DNA of 64,000 bases, from assembly GCF_958450345.1 (NCBI RefSeq), contig NC_088782.1:89384647-89448646 (forward strand), given 5' to 3'. The stretch's first letter is position 1. The number at the start of each line of letters is the position of its first letter. Shown here piece after piece: positions 31,059 through 44,541 of this stretch. The notes below the pieces were generated by a model. It did no database searches and was not told the origin of the DNA. It saw only the letters and a list, made by a program, of their open reading frames with translations. The position numbers and the translations under genes are program-made. This stretch comes from Calliphora vicina (lineage: Eukaryota > Arthropoda > Insecta > Diptera > Calliphoridae).

Positions 31059-31383
31059 AATTCTTTGAACCATTCTCGTACGTTATCTGATATATCTTCC
31101 ATTATCTGAGATTTATATTCTTGTAGCAAACGTCTGCGTTCATCGGTCATCAGCTGAACGTACTCTTTATCAAGTATGCTTTGCTTTAAATCATTTTGGT
31201 AGATTTTAAAAATATTATGTTCGGATTTATGCAAATTAATAAGTTTTTTCGCTTTCCTCATACCATATAAAGAATGCTTAATTTTTTGCTTCATCTTCAA
31301 AATTTTCTTTGCTTTATAGCTTTTCCATGCCGTTTGAATTTTTAAAGCAGACGTTTCCAGTTGTTCTGCAATGTAATAATCAC
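31059..31383 (-). CDS. Internal exon of a host gene, IQ motif protein resembling DRC11/IQCA1
   Basis: On the minus strand an acceptor (ATTATTATCTGTAG, ending at 31384) precedes, and a strong donor GTAAGTAT (31058-31051) follows, an open stretch of 325 bp. The first complete codons read DYYIAEQLETSALKIQTAWK, then SYKAKKILKMKQKIKHSLYG. ALKIQTAWKSYKAKK is an IQ calmodulin-binding motif. A basic helical stretch follows, then DERRRLLQEYKSQIMEDISD and NVREWFKEL. The order (IQ, about 70 charged residues, then ..I..WF) recalls IQ and AAA domain protein 1, also called dynein regulatory complex subunit 11, of motile cilia and sperm flagella. That identity is from memory and tentative. The AAA domain would lie on downstream exons, which I cannot find here. 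The exon starts with two bases of a split codon and ends within another. It is the only convincing non-transposon coding sequence in the window. Confidence 0.6.
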
Positions 31384-31389
31384 CTACAG

Positions 31390-31754
31390 ATAATAATGAA
31401 AATTAGAATAATAAATAATAATTTAAATGTACTTATTATGAAATTATAATTTAACGTCAGCGAAACTAATGGTATAATTATGTTGTAGTACTACTTCTAA
31501 TTATATTGTTGAATTATATGCAGAGTAAGTATTGTTTATCTATGGTGGAATGGGTCAGCCTTTAAGCTGGGTTATTGCTAAGCTACCTCTAAAATACCGT
31601 TTCAGCTCAACTACCGTTACCGCTAAGCATTATTTACAGTTAATGATATTTCTTTTAAACGAGAAATCCAGTTATTTTTAAATACAATAATTAAAAATTG
31701 TTTATAACCAATGCAAGATTAATTATGCACAAATAAATTTAAAAAATCAAGGTA
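31390..31754. other. Probable intron upstream of the IQ-motif exon
   Basis: AT-rich and without coding signal. If the exon call is right this is intron of the minus-strand gene. No further exon was recognised up to 33.4 kb on this side or down to 29.9 kb on the other. Confidence 0.4.
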
Positions 31755-32428
31755 GAATTATGGTCAAGCCCGACCATAATTTTGTACCAATTATGGACCA
31801 ATCGCTATAAAGTAGGTGGCATGACTTCTGTATATATTAAACCTATTTGTGTTGAATTTTATTTGAATACCAACATTTTTAAGAAATCTACACTCATTAA
31901 AATGATTTTCAGAAGTGGGCATTATATGCAAGGTTGCCATTTTCCGGCTAGATCTAGCGATTTTATTGTTTCCAAAATCAATTTTGCATTTCTTCAATGG
32001 ATCCGATTTTGAAAGTAAGTGCCCATAAATTTGTTTAATTAATCAAAAAGGAAAAAAAATATTGATATTACAATCTTTATCCCCATTTTCTCAATCTCTG
32101 GTTATTTTTTATCGTGACGATCTACTGACAGTTCTCATACAAAAATTCTATTAATTGGAAGTATATCGTTACGAAAAAGAGATAACGATTGAGAAAATGG
32201 GGGTTAATCTGCTAAACCCCATTAACACGAAGTCGGTAACCAGACTTCGTTCGTGGTAATGGGGGCAAGAAATGTAATATTTATGAATTTGTATTCAGTT
32301 ATTTTTGGGTTTTAGCCATTTCTAGCCATTTTTAATTCAAAATTTAGCCATTTTCTGAGCTGAAGAGTTGGCAACCTTGATTATATGAGAGCTATGACTA
32401 TAAAATTTAATGACATGACTTTTGTATA
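31755..32428. repeat. GACC-hairpin repeat fragment interrupted by a hAT element
   Basis: 31755-31928 contains TTATGGTCAAGCCCGACCAT, AATTATGGACCAATCGC and TTCAGAAGTGGGCATTATAT, matching modules of the 23369-24104 repeat. It resumes at 32380 with ATTATATGAGAGCTATGAC. The nested 451-bp hAT element accounts for the gap. Confidence 0.55.
31929..32379. mobile_element. hAT element, 451 bp, non-coding
   Basis: The ends CAAGGTTGCCA (31929) and TGGCAACCTTG (ending 32379) are flanked by an exact 8-bp duplication ATTATATG (31921-31928 and 32380-32387). Subterminal TTAGCCATTT repeats lie near the right end. A palindromic insert (TCCCCATTTTCTCAATC at about 32079 and its inverse at about 32188, plus a CGAAGTC/GACTTCG hairpin) sits in the middle. 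Confidence 0.88.
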
Positions 32429-32430
32429 TA

Positions 32431-33384
32431 CAGTGGACGTCCAGTAGTATGAACGCCCTTTATTACGAATTTTCACTAATACGAATGGCAAAATTTTTGC
32501 ATTGACTACTCTATAGTACGAACAGATGGGCATTTTTTCTATTCGATAGTACAAATGGTGGTTTCTTATAAGAATTTTTGTTTTATTTACGCCTGAATGA
32601 AGTTTTTATTATGTTTTTATATCATTCTTTCGCGGTCATTCACGTTTAGCGAAGTTATTGTGAAGTTTTTTTTTTATTTTTAAAAGTGTTTTGTGTTTTT
32701 AACTGTCAAAATGTTGGAAGTAAAACGATGTAAAACGATGTAAAAAAATACATTTCTTTGCAAGATAAATTAAAAATTATAGCAGACCACGAAAATAAAA
32801 CATCGTTGTTTGAAATTTCCAATAAATATGGATTATCCAAATTCACTATATGTACAATCATTAAACAAAAAACGCAACTGCTGGATAATTCCATGAGTTC
32901 GTTAAAAAATCGGTATAGACTTATATATAGACAAGTGGTGAATTTAAAAAAATTGAGGATGCACTTTACGAGTGGTTTTTATTACAAAGAAAATTACATA
33001 TCAAAGACAGTGGAGAACAATTAAAATGCAAAGCTGTGGAGCTGCACAAAAAATTCTACAATGGTCAGTTTTGTGCCAGTGATGGTTGCCTAACAAAATT
33101 TAAAAAGCGTTATGGAATGGTATTGTTAAAAGAGTATTAAATGGGCTGTTGAGCACAACATTGAAACCTCGAAAATCAGTTTAAAAAGTAATAAACGTCA
33201 ATGTTTAATGACGGATTTTGTAAATAAATATGTAAATTGTTTTTTTTTTTGTTAAATTTATATGTACATAATTAGTATGTTCTTTCAAGTTTAAGTACTA
33301 AAAATTAATTGTTCAATAATACGAATTTTTCGGTACTACGAAAGGGCCTGACAATTTATAATTCGTACTACTGGACGTCCACTG
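32431..33384 (+). mobile_element. pogo/Tigger-like element, 954 bp, truncated
   Basis: The ends CAGTGGACGTCCAGTAGTA and TACTACTGGACGTCCACTG are flanked by TA (32429-32430 and 33385-33386). It encodes only the N-terminal DNA-binding half of a pogo-type transposase, so it is non-autonomous. Confidence 0.9.
32711..33140 (+). pseudogene. pogo-like transposase, CENP-B-type DNA-binding half only
   Basis: From MLEVKRCKTM the frame runs into a stop, then LQDKLKIIADHENKTSLFEI and SNKYGLSKFTICTIIKQKTQ, the first (psq/CENP-B N) helix-turn-helix. After a frameshift at about 32940, KKIEDALYEWFLLQRKLHIK and LKCKAVELHKKFYNGQFCAS, then GCLTKFKKRYG, form the Tc5/CENP-B second DNA-binding domain. The DDE catalytic domain that should follow is absent: only about 240 bp separate the last motif from the inverted repeat. 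The domain would bind the element ends. This copy carries at least two lesions and lacks the catalytic region. Confidence 0.8.
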
Positions 33385-33390
33385 TATATA

Positions 33391-33631
33391 CAGTGGTGGC
33401 CACCAATTTAAGACAAATACTTGAATTTTTTTCATCAACTGAATTTTAAGTGCGATAGAGCCAAAATAAAAGGACCTCTATGGGTATGAAATTTATTATT
33501 AATGTTTCTAGTTTCTGAAAAATGTTTGGAAAAATCGGTAAAACATATATGGACAAAGATATGTGGAAATGCGTTGACCCACCTCAGCGAACATCCGCTG
33601 TTAATAACATGATATGACCAAAACTAATAAG
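33391..33631 (+). mobile_element. Orphan end of another mariner-type element
   Basis: TATACAGTGGTGGCCACCAA follows the pogo element directly and has the TA-CAGTGG form of a Tc1/mariner inverted repeat. No matching right end was found before or after the foldback-like element at 33632. The remaining 200 bases have no coding signal. Confidence 0.4.
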
Positions 33632-33879
33632 TTATCCATATAACTTATTACCTATTGTTCTTAGCAAAATGTGTCCCAAATAGTTTAGATAGCTATTTAT
33701 GCAATCTTTCGAAAAAAAAAATTTAATAAAATATTTTTGATTTTTTTTTTTAAATCAAAAATATTTTTGATTTTTTTTTTAAATCAAAAATATTTTTGAC
33801 TTTTTTTTCAAAATGGGCCCTTTTTATTTATTTTTTTTATTTTTTTTTTAAGAAAGCTTAGGTCTTTTCCTAAGCTACC

Positions 33880-34300
33880 TATATGGTCGCTTAGTGGGAT
33901 GCGAGTGGGATATCTATCAAAAAAAATATTTTGTAACTCAAGATTTAAAATTTTTGAATTTTTTTGCAAAATCAAAAACTTTGTTGACTTTTTTTAAAAA
34001 AATGGACCCATTTTTTAATTTTTTTTTTTCCTCAGAAGAAAGCTTATGTGTTTTCCTTTAACACCCTTTTTGTCGCTTAGTGGGATGCGAGTGGGATATC
34101 TATAAAAAAAATGTTTTGTAACTCAAGACATACAATTTTTTACTTTTTTTTTGAAAAATCAAAAACCTTTTTAACTTTTTTTTTCAAAATGGACTCTTTT
34201 TTTATTAATTTTTTTTTTCTCAAAAGAAAGCTTAGGTCTTTTCCTTTAAAACCTTTTTGGTCGCTTAGTGGGATGCGAGTGGGATATCTATCAAAATAAA
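33880..34300 (+). repeat. 187-bp subrepeats, left inverted repeat of copy B
   Basis: GTCGCTTAGTGGGATGCGAG occurs near 33887, 34073 and 34260, spaced 185-187 bp, each followed by TGGGATATCTAT and TTTTGTAACTCAAGA. Confidence 0.85.
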
Positions 34301-34570
34301 TGTTTTGTAACTCAAGACAAAGGTTTTTAAATTTGCACTATTTTAATTTTTTTCATATTTGTGTGTAAACCTTAAAAATTAAACTTACGCAGAGAAACTA
34401 GACACATTAGCCTTTCCGATGGTATGTAACATACCCAACTAAAATTTCATAGCCTCGATACTGTAATACCCATAATATGTTAACCTCAGGAATAAAAATC
34501 ACTTTTTTTCTATGGAAATGTTGAATAATTTAATTTTGTTATTTATTTGTAATAATAATTAATTTAATAT

Positions 34571-36347
<1,777 letters not shown>

Positions 36348-36439
36348 GATGAATAATTTAGTAAAATTTAATCTTAATCACAATAGATCAATTTATATAA
36401 TAACTATTTTTACACTTAATTTATGAAGTTTTTAAATTT

Positions 36440-38169
36440 TCAAATATCCATACTTTTATCCTCCTTATTTGTCACCTTTATTAGCTGCTTTTTTTTTGGC
36501 AATCCTTTCTTGGCGTTATTAGATTCAGCTACTGATTTCGCTGCTGGCTTCTTTTTTGGCTTTGGAAAGAAATCGCATTGAGTAGATGCAGAAAACGTTT
36601 TTAATTTGAGTCTTCCATCGACAAGCGGTATGAAAGCATGGTATTGAGCAGTGCCATCGATTGTTACCGCAGCATCGAATCTGCTCTTTAGTGTTTTCAA
36701 TGTTTCATCATGATCCTCTTTGCTACTAAAAACTATTTTAGTTTCTTTACAATAATTCTTTGCCCAATGGAATAAAGCAGTCGCATCTAAGATGCGATCT
36801 TGATGAGAGCACTGGAGGCTATACTTCGCTGCATTTCTTTTGAGGTTTGCTCCAATACCATCACATGCTCCTTTACCATGATCAGTAGGATGAAAATGCC
36901 ACTCAGCTGGCATTCCAAAATCTTTTTCATGAGCTGTAAGATTTGCGAAGCTACTTTTGTTTTTAAAATGTTGACGAGCTCCGTCCGAAACGTAGTATAC
37001 CTTTTCTACTGTAAATTTTGATTTTAGATAATTTAGTATTATCTTCTGGTACTCATAAACTGCAACGATGTCATGTTTTAAATCGTCGGATATGATTGCC
37101 ATACTTTTGTGTGCCAGGTTTTTTTATTTCATGTAGTAAATAACTACTGTGAATATAGTTGCTTGGTCGTTATTGAAGTGGAATCCTGAAGAACATATTT
37201 ATAGTTCTCTGCGAAATCAAATGAAATAATGAATTCACCAGACTTCAAATGTGTTTTCAAGTCCTTGAAGAATGACCACTGCTCTTTGACTAAAAAGTCA
37301 TGGGTTCTCAAATTTAGCAATACTCTACACAGTTCTTCCACAAAATCATCCACATTTAAAATTATGGTTTTCAGTGTGCATCTTTCAGTCTGAAGCCAAG
37401 ATTCAAATTTTAACTCCTCAATACATTCTCGATCAAAAGAGTTGATTAAATTTTCTATGATGGATGTGGTTTCCGGGCAATTCGAACATTCACCTAAGTG
37501 GCAAGAAGTTGTAGCATTAGGGCACATAGTCAATTTAAGGCAATCGCGGTAATGGTGTAAATCTTCTGATGAATCATCTTTTAAGTAATTTAAGTTGATT
37601 TCCTTCAACATCAATTTAACATTTTCATGGTAAATACAAACACATACTGTGTGAGTTCCGCTGCTTCCTGCCAAAACGCAATGTTTTGGCCTCAGTTGTG
37701 TAAATTTTGTGAATCCAATTTTGACATCCTCGTATTCAGATTGAAATGTTGCGAATAATTCATTCAGGTTACAGAGAACCATTCTCTTCTGCATTTGAAC
37801 TTTCTTGCCATCGATTCGTACCTTATGGTATTGGTTTCGACACTCATTCGTTGAATTTGAAAAGTTAGAATAACCATCATCATCAACAGTTCTGTCTTCA
37901 TTCTCGGAATTACTTTTGTCTTCATCTGGAATAACTTCAACGCAAGGCTCATTACTATTCAAATTCGGTAATTCGTTCAACTTTCCGAGCTCTTTCCTGC
38001 ATGATCCACAAATTTTCAATCGTTTTGACAGCGTAGGGAATTTTTTTAATAAGCCGTCGGAAATATTTCGCATATCTGATGATCTGTGCTTCATTTTGTT
38101 AAAGGGATTAAAACAAAAAGACGAATAAATTTCATTTTCAACCTTAGCCTTTTTAGAAGTCGTAGACAT
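36440..38169 (-). pseudogene. Transposase of the foldback-like element (copy B), RNase H-like motifs, frame-broken
   Basis: The N-terminal frame (38169-37144, 341 codons) has a CxxC pair (C54, C57), an acidic Ser-rich linker, a Cys-rich block (CPNATTSCHLGECSNCPE, about residues 216-233) and ends with FIISFDFAENYKY (D318). The second frame (37102-36440, 220 codons) has YYVSDGARQHFKN (D40) and TDHGKGACDGIGANLKR (H75, D81), then a basic tail. Between them, coding signal continues in a third frame (ATIFTVVIYY), so one frameshift and one stop (TAA in an A-rich run) separate the halves. DFAEN, SDGA.QHFKN and HGKG..DG.G are spaced like a D-D-D/E catalytic core. I recall this signature from many unannotated arthropod proteins. 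A Sola-type transposase is possible but unproven. It is upstream of the TAA repeat in transcription sense. Confidence 0.65.
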
Positions 38170-38789
38170 TTTGAATTTTGTAAGTATTTATGTAAATAAC
38201 ACACGTCTTAACTTTAACGCTGTTTCTAAAAAACTGATTTCCGTATGTCTTCAGAATGACAATAAATAGTTTTTTAAGATTATATAGGTAGTACGTTTTA
38301 ATGAATGAGTCTAAAATCTTTTACTAGGGTCAAGAAGGGCTTACATACTAAAGTACCTAGTTTAACCAAATGTTACAAATAATAATAAAAATAAACCACC
38401 ATATAAATAACCTACCTGTCAACTTCTACCTCTCCACCCACTTCTTAAAGTCAAATGTCATAAAATAATAAATAAACTGGTACTTCGGAGAAGGGCCATA
38501 AAATATTTCCACTTGATTCCAAAAATTTGTTTCTGGGGCACCTGATATTTTAACAATGAAAATCACGTGCGCTGAAAACTACCTCTAGGATTGACTAAAA
38601 AAGCCGCAAGATACAAAACTCAGACAAATTTTGGGGGTGGAAAATTGATAGCGGTCGGCCTCATATTGCACCCCTCCAGTGGCTATTATCGGTCAGTTGT
38701 TGTGGTTTTTATTTTTAAGGTTTTAGAAACACTTACACACAAATATGAAAAAAATCAATTTAAAAACATTTGTCTTGAGTTACAAAACA

Positions 38790-39200
38790 TTTATTTTGAT
38801 AGATATCCCACTCGCATCCCACTAAGCGACAAAAAGGTTTTAAAGGAAAAGACCTAAGCTTTCTTTTGAGAAAAAAAAATTAATAAAAAAAGAGTCCATT
38901 TTGGAAAAAAAAAAGTCAAAAAGGTTTTTGATTTTTCAAAAAAAAGTAAAAAATTGTATGTCTTGAGTTACAAAACATTTTTTTTATAGATATCCCACTC
39001 GCATCCCACTAAGCGACAAAAAGGGTGTTAAAGGAAAACACATAAGCTTTCTTCTGAGCAAAAAAAAAAAATAAAAAATGGGTCCATTTTTTTAAAAAAA
39101 GTCAACAAAGTTTTTGATTTTGCAAAAAAATTCAAAAAATTTAAATCTTGAGTTACAAAATATTTTTTTTGATAGATATCCCACTCGCATCCCACTAAGC
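38790..39200 (+). repeat. 187-bp subrepeats, right inverted repeat of copy B
   Basis: GATATCCCACTCGCATCCCA occurs near 38803, 38990 and 39176 (187 and 186 bp apart), each followed by CTAAGCGAC. It is the mirror of 33880-34300. Confidence 0.85.
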
Positions 39201-39658
39201 GACCATATAGGTCGCTTAGGAAAAGACCTAAGCTTTCTTTTTGAAAAAAAAAGTCAAAAATATTTTTGATTTAAAAAAAAAATCAAAAATATTTTATTAA
39301 ATTTTTTAATTTTTTTTTTCGAAAGATTGCATAAATAGCTATCTAAACTATTTGGGACACATTTTGCTAAGAACAATAGGTAATAAGTTATATGGATAAA
39401 AAAAACACCTGTTTGGCCAAAATGTCAAATTTTGACCTCCTATAACTCAGAGAGTTCTTGACCGATCTTGTTGAAAAATGGTGTCCGAATTACTATCCAA
39501 TAGAACTAACATTGGTGCAAATTTCATCGCGATCGGAAGACATCGATTTCAAAAGTTGGTTCACTTGACGTGAAATGCCCCATATATAAAAAAATAAAGG
39601 GTATGCGTTCCAAAATTCCAAAAAAAATATTTTTGGGACACTCTAATATATATATGTA

Positions 39659-40664
39659 TGTAAAGGGCAAAGAATAACAAGAAGGGAAGCCTCTCAATTT
39701 TTCTACAACAACAACTTCTCTCTCTTCTCACATATGGGTAGTATGTGAATGCAACACACTTGAGAGAGAGATTTAACTTCAAAACTTTTTCTTGAAAATT
39801 GCAATTCTAACACATTTTTTCACAGACACATAATATTCTTTTATTTTTTTCAACACATATAAACCATTAAAATAACCGAAACATGTATATTTTGCACAAA
39901 CGAAAAATATTTTTTTAAAATTATTTTGACTTTTAATTTTTGGGTGTTGAAATTAAAACTGAAAAAAACACACTTGTAAAATTTGGTATTGAAAATTAAT
40001 AAAAAATTCAAATAGATTTAATTTTTGCAGAAATTATGGAATAAAAAGCAGAAAAATCTAATTATATAATCTTTCCAGTTCAGATATACATTAAATAATT
40101 TGAGAATTGTTTGAATTTTTAAATTTAATTGTAATAAAATTTTGTTATAATTTTTAAGGTCGCTTTTTTACAACTCTGTGTTTGAGGAGTGTGGTGAAAG
40201 TGGTTTGAAAACTAATACATATAAACAAAATGTTACCAATACATGCATAGAAATAGGTTTTTTATGACAACCGACTTAGGTTTTTTTTTGACAGCGTTTC
40301 ACTTCTTGTTATTATTCTTTGGTAAAGGGTATAATGTATTAATTGTATTAGTAAAGTGGTAATCGTGTAAGTAAGTACCAAAATAGAAAGGCAATGAAGA
40401 AACAAACAAGCGAGTTACAAAAAGTAGAGTCAGTCAGTTAAAGTATGTACCTAGAAAAAGTTGTATTCAAAATAGATTTTCTAAAAGTTGCAGTTTAAAA
40501 GTTGTTAAAAAATCAAAGTTGTTCTTAAAAGTTGTGAAATTTAAAAACTAATAAAAGTTGTAAATATATTCATTAAAATAATTAAATCTACATTAAAATT
40601 AAACTAAAAACTAATCATTATAAAAATTAAACAACAAATTGTTGTTGCAAATAACTTTCTTACA
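39659..40664 (+). repeat. 5' LTR of the gypsy element, split by a hAT element
   Basis: The first nine bases (TGTAAAGGG, 39659-39667) are separated from the rest (40330-40664) by a 654-bp hAT insertion plus its 8-bp duplication GTAAAGGG. The remainder aligns with 59468-59869, differing by substitutions and by about 60 bp extra near the end of the 3' LTR. It ends CTTACA at 40664. Confidence 0.85.
39668..40321. mobile_element. hAT element, 654 bp, inside the 5' LTR
   Basis: The ends CAAAGAATAACAAGAAG and CTTCTTGTTATTATTCTTTG (imperfect inverted repeats) are flanked by an exact 8-bp duplication GTAAAGGG (39660-39667 and 40322-40329). The interior holds GAGAGAGA/TCTCTCTC motifs and no transposase. 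It explains why the LTR seems to start with GG instead of TG at 40320. Confidence 0.88.
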
Positions 40665-40666
40665 TT

Positions 40667-40680
40667 TGGGGGCTCCACCG
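40667..40680 (+). other. Candidate primer-binding site
   Basis: TGGGGGCTCCACCG begins two bases after the 5' LTR. The first nine bases match the tRNA-Pro-type primer site known from other retroelements (TGGGGGCTC), while the rest diverges. The tRNA identity is therefore a guess. Confidence 0.45.
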
Positions 40681-40860
40681 CCTGAAACATTAAAGCAGTT
40701 ATATAAAAAGTTATATTTAATTTTTTCCATAAAACTAAAAACAAAAAAATATTTTACAGTTAAAATTAAAAAGCAACAAAAAATTAAGAGTAATACACTA
40801 AGCCGACAGATTCTGTAAGTAAATTAATTAAATTAATAAAAGAAACTAGTAACGGTATCA

Positions 40861-41042
40861 ATGCAAACAAATAAAAATACTAAAACATACGATTTACGGT
40901 CTCAAACGAGTAAATCAAGAGAAACATTAAGAACAAAGAGCGAATCTGACGCGACAGAAGATATTAACACGGAGAATATCGGGGAAGTGGAAATATACGA
41001 AACAAAAATATTAACAAAACCGAAGTGTCTAACAACGACTTA
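40861..41042 (+). pseudogene. gag N-terminus of the gypsy element
   Basis: MQTNKNTKTYDLRSQTSKSR starts about 190 bp after the primer site, the expected place for gag. It is rich in Lys, Thr and Ser, and the coding signal (VEIYETKILTKPKCLTTT) runs to 41040. There a PIF/Harbinger-like element with a TTA duplication interrupts it. Coding continues after 44111. The gag product would form the capsid. No domain can be assigned to this short part on its own. Confidence 0.65.
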
Positions 41043-44000
41043 CGGCCATTTTCACAATGTACGATTAAAAGTTAAATTGAACTTTAACCGCAAGTTAGGC
41101 TAATATGAATTTCACAATGTACGATTAATTCTTAACTGACACTATTTAATAACAAAGTTGCTGTTAAATATAACCGAATAAATTTCGCCGGTTAGCATCT
41201 TAATTGTAAGAAATATAATAAAAGAACTGTTACGTGTCTCTTTGTTAATCGGGTGTGCTTCGATGCCGCCTCGACTAGCTCTACTTTCGGCGTGGGAACC
41301 CAACCCGCATCTACACCACCAAGAGATTGTATCAATAAATTAAAATAAACAAAACAAAATCCCTAACAAATACCTAACATAAAACACTAGTTTCACCAAC
41401 ACATAACATCAAACAATTTAACCGTGGATTAGATGTCAAGTCCACGTACGTTGCCCACCCTACCATAGTCATTTCATCTCTTAATGACCCCTACAATATA
41501 CCAATCCAACAACTTACCAACCCATCACACTCTCGTCATCTTCGGCCCACTGTACCTGAAATCTTACACAATTAGCAACACATATTGTACAAATTCTATT
41601 TCATATTACATTTATTAATCAAAACACTTAACCTAAATATAAATAAAACTATACTTAAATAAATAATCAAAATGTCTCTTAATATAACAAAAAAATAAAG
41701 GACTTATACATATACTTTTAATCTTAAAATGTCAGTTACTTTTTTTGTATTCCTTATTATAATTATTATAGTCTATGTTCATTTCTTTTTCAATATCAAA
41801 ATTTTAAAACCCTTAGGTTTAAACCGAACGGTCTTTTGACCTGTTATCTAAATTCAAAAACAATCGTCTGAATATACTTGTACAGTTTTCTTTTTACGAT
41901 CTATAAATTTTTTTTAACAAACTTCTTGTCTTCGTTTTTTTAACACATCACTTGCCCTTTTAGGCAGTGAAAATAATCATAATAAATATTTAGTATTCTC
42001 TTTTTTATAGAAACTGTAATAATATTATGACTTTTCAAAAAAAAATTTCTTATATTAATAAATAAAAAAAAATACTTATTTATAATTGAAGCTAAACTTC
42101 TTGTAACCGGAAATAAAATTTAAACAATAACAATACATAAAAAACACAATTTGCCTACACACAAGGATTACTAAAAGAAAAGTTCTAAAGAGTTACACTC
42201 CACTCTAATTAAATACGATTTTTATTCACCTTCACTCTGATTTATGTCCCTAAAGGAGCTCCCTGAAAGACACCTAAGAGCCTAGTGTTTATCAACTTAT
42301 TTTATTTTACCGCTATTTAATACTTTCTTCTTTTAGTTATCCCTTTACAACATGAAACACTATTCAATTACAAAAATTCATTCCTTAAGAGCTAACAGAC
42401 TAAACTTATTCTAACACAATTAATTTTTTGTACTTAACCTACCCTAACTAGTACTACCCTAATGCTTTTTATTCTTTATACCGATATTTTGGGATATTTC
42501 TATTCAGGTTTTTGTCCTGGTTTGAGGGTTCTAGTCCCGGGTTATTTACGTCCCACTTTGTGGAATTGATCCTAACACGAATTTTCACTCATAGATGTCG
42601 TATTTATCTTCACAGGGTCAACAATATATATGAAAGTTTTATATGAACAGTATTACCTTAGGTTTATTTTAAAATTTAAATATAAGTATTTTTCCAACGT
42701 TTTTCTGCCCACAGGATGATTCTGGAATTACCGCAGTATTGGTGACATTTTCACTTTATTGTGTGGCTTCCTAATCCTCTGGCACAAAATCTATTTTAAA
42801 AATTACCTATTTGAAACAATTCTTCATTTCCCAACTTATTCTTGAATTTATACTCACAAGTTTCTTCAGTGTATTTAAAATTTCAAATAAATAAATCATT
42901 AATATTATGCTAGGATATTTTATTCCCTTTTCCAAAGTACCAACGTTCACTAATTAAACTTTTCACTGTTCACACATAAACTTTATATTTTCCTTGCTGT
43001 TCAATATTAAGAAGTTTCGTTAACAACTTTAGTTTATAGAATGTGCGTTAACACAAACTCATGATGTCCATTACCTATTCTTTTCTTTAAAATTTCAAAC
43101 AAGAAAAGTAACAGAAAAAAATAATAACAAATATCATAATAAAAAAAAGCATAACGTGTTTTTACAATATAGTGGACAACAAGACAGTTTGGGTTAATGC
43201 ACTTATAACCTTGGCCTTGAATTGTCGCCTTTTTCCTAAGAGACAAGTTTTGAGTTTGACTTTCTCTTCCTTCTCTTACTTGGTGTTTGGCAATCCTAAT
43301 TTCGTAGTTATTATTATGATTTACGAATCACCCTGTCATTGACCATGTCCCACATTTTGACATTTTAACAATACAAATATTAAACACGAGAATCAAAACA
43401 AACAAAAGGAGAATCAAAATTTAAACAGAAAAAACAAAAAATCAACATAATAACAATCACAAATCATATTGCTCCTGATGAATAAAACGTGACAGACCAT
43501 GATGATAACATATAGGCAACAAAAAACGTAAGTATGTAGCAAAACAAAAATAATGAAATATCTCTGGCCATTTAGCACCTCTACCTAAATACCACAATAG
43601 TTAAAATTGTCTATCCATGGAGCACATCTACCTCAACAGAACATGGAAAAACATTTATATTTTTGTAATATTTATAATTTTTAAAAGTGTAAAGCGAAGA
43701 AAAGTAAATTTTGCACGGGGTGATCCATATACCACCCGGATATTGCACTTACAAACCAAACAACAAATGTAATTTGTTGTTCAGTTTGTTCTGTAAATTT
43801 TACAGTTAGGTACCTTAATATTTTTGAGTTTTATACGTTTTTTTTATTATACCACTAAGAAAACACAAATTATTATTTTTATGCCGTCTTTTAGACAATT
43901 TTTTATATTTCAATCTTTCATTACACTATTTTTCGTAAACAAATGTATGCATTATTGCCATACTTTCTACTGAATGCTTTGGTTAAGTAATCAAATGATG

Positions 44001-44108
44001 GTGAAACGTAAATCGGTAACCGTTGGTTAAATGGTCCCCGTTAAACAAACCGACAGTTAGTTAATTTTCCGGTTAAAATGAAATAATCGTACATTGTGAA
44101 AATGGCCG
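41043..44108. mobile_element. PIF/Harbinger-like TIR element in gag
   Basis: CGGCCATTTTCACAATGTAC at 41043 is mirrored by GTACATTGTGAAAATGGCCG ending at 44108, with TTA at 41040-41042 and 44109-44111. TTA duplications are standard for PIF/Harbinger. A subterminal copy TTCACAATGTACGATTAA lies at 41109. Only about 200 bp on the left and 180 bp on the right look like element sequence. The middle (about 41245-43930) contains a repeat also present at 60330-62260. Confidence 0.8.
41245..43380 (+). repeat. 2-kb non-coding repeat, copy 1
   Basis: Shared landmarks with 60330-62260, in the same order and spacing, are GATGCCGCCTCGACTAGCTC, GGCGTGGGAACCCAACCCGC, GTCAAGTCCACGTACGTTGC, CCCACCCTACCATAGTCATT, CCTAAAGGAGCTCCCTGAAA and CCTTGGCCTTGAATTG. 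Between landmarks divergence is high. No frame is conserved between the copies, so this may be a solo LTR, an untranslated region of an unrecognised retroelement, or a non-autonomous unit. Confidence 0.6.
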
Positions 44109-44111
44109 TTA

Positions 44112-44541
44112 AGCGAATTAATAAGGTTACTCTCGTTACAAGTAAAAAGTGAACAAGATCAAAACAATAAAACGATAATTACAGTGGACACATTTGCAAA
44201 AATTTTAAGTGATTTCGATGGGGAAAACGTACTGGTAGATAGGTTTAATAATTTCGACCAAAATGCAGAAGCGTATGAATTAAATAATAAACAGAATTAC
44301 GTGCAAGCACGAAATAAAATTGTGGGTGTTGCTTAAATGTTTTTAGAAACGAAAAGTATTAGTAATTATGGAAGTCTAAAAGAAGCGCTTATCACAGAGT
44401 TCAAATGCGATTATGACAGTGGCGAAATACATAAAATGCTTAAAGAAAGAAAACTAGTGCGGAATCGTTTCATGAATATATGCTTTGCATGCATAAAATC
44501 GCTGCTCTAGGTGACGTAGAAGGACGGACTGTAGTTAGATA
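44112..44541 (+). pseudogene. gag central region of the gypsy element
   Basis: Readable coding pieces are VDTFAKILSDFDGENVLVDR, NNFDQNAEAYELNNKQNYVQ, ARNKIVGVA, then SISNYGSLKEALITEFKCDY and DSGEIHKMLKERK. The arrangement (L..FDG, later Y..LK..L..EF, then L..RK) is that of gypsy-group capsid proteins. There are in-frame stops at 44336 and near 44510, and a frameshift near 44460. A Tc1 element enters at 44542, and the frame resumes after it (YIVDGLPAKTVYKQNMYA). Confidence 0.7.

Noticed and set aside
38591..38857. 88-codon plus-strand frame at the edge of foldback copy B
   Set aside because: It lies partly in the subrepeat-bearing inverted repeat and opposite to the transposase, and copy A does not keep it.
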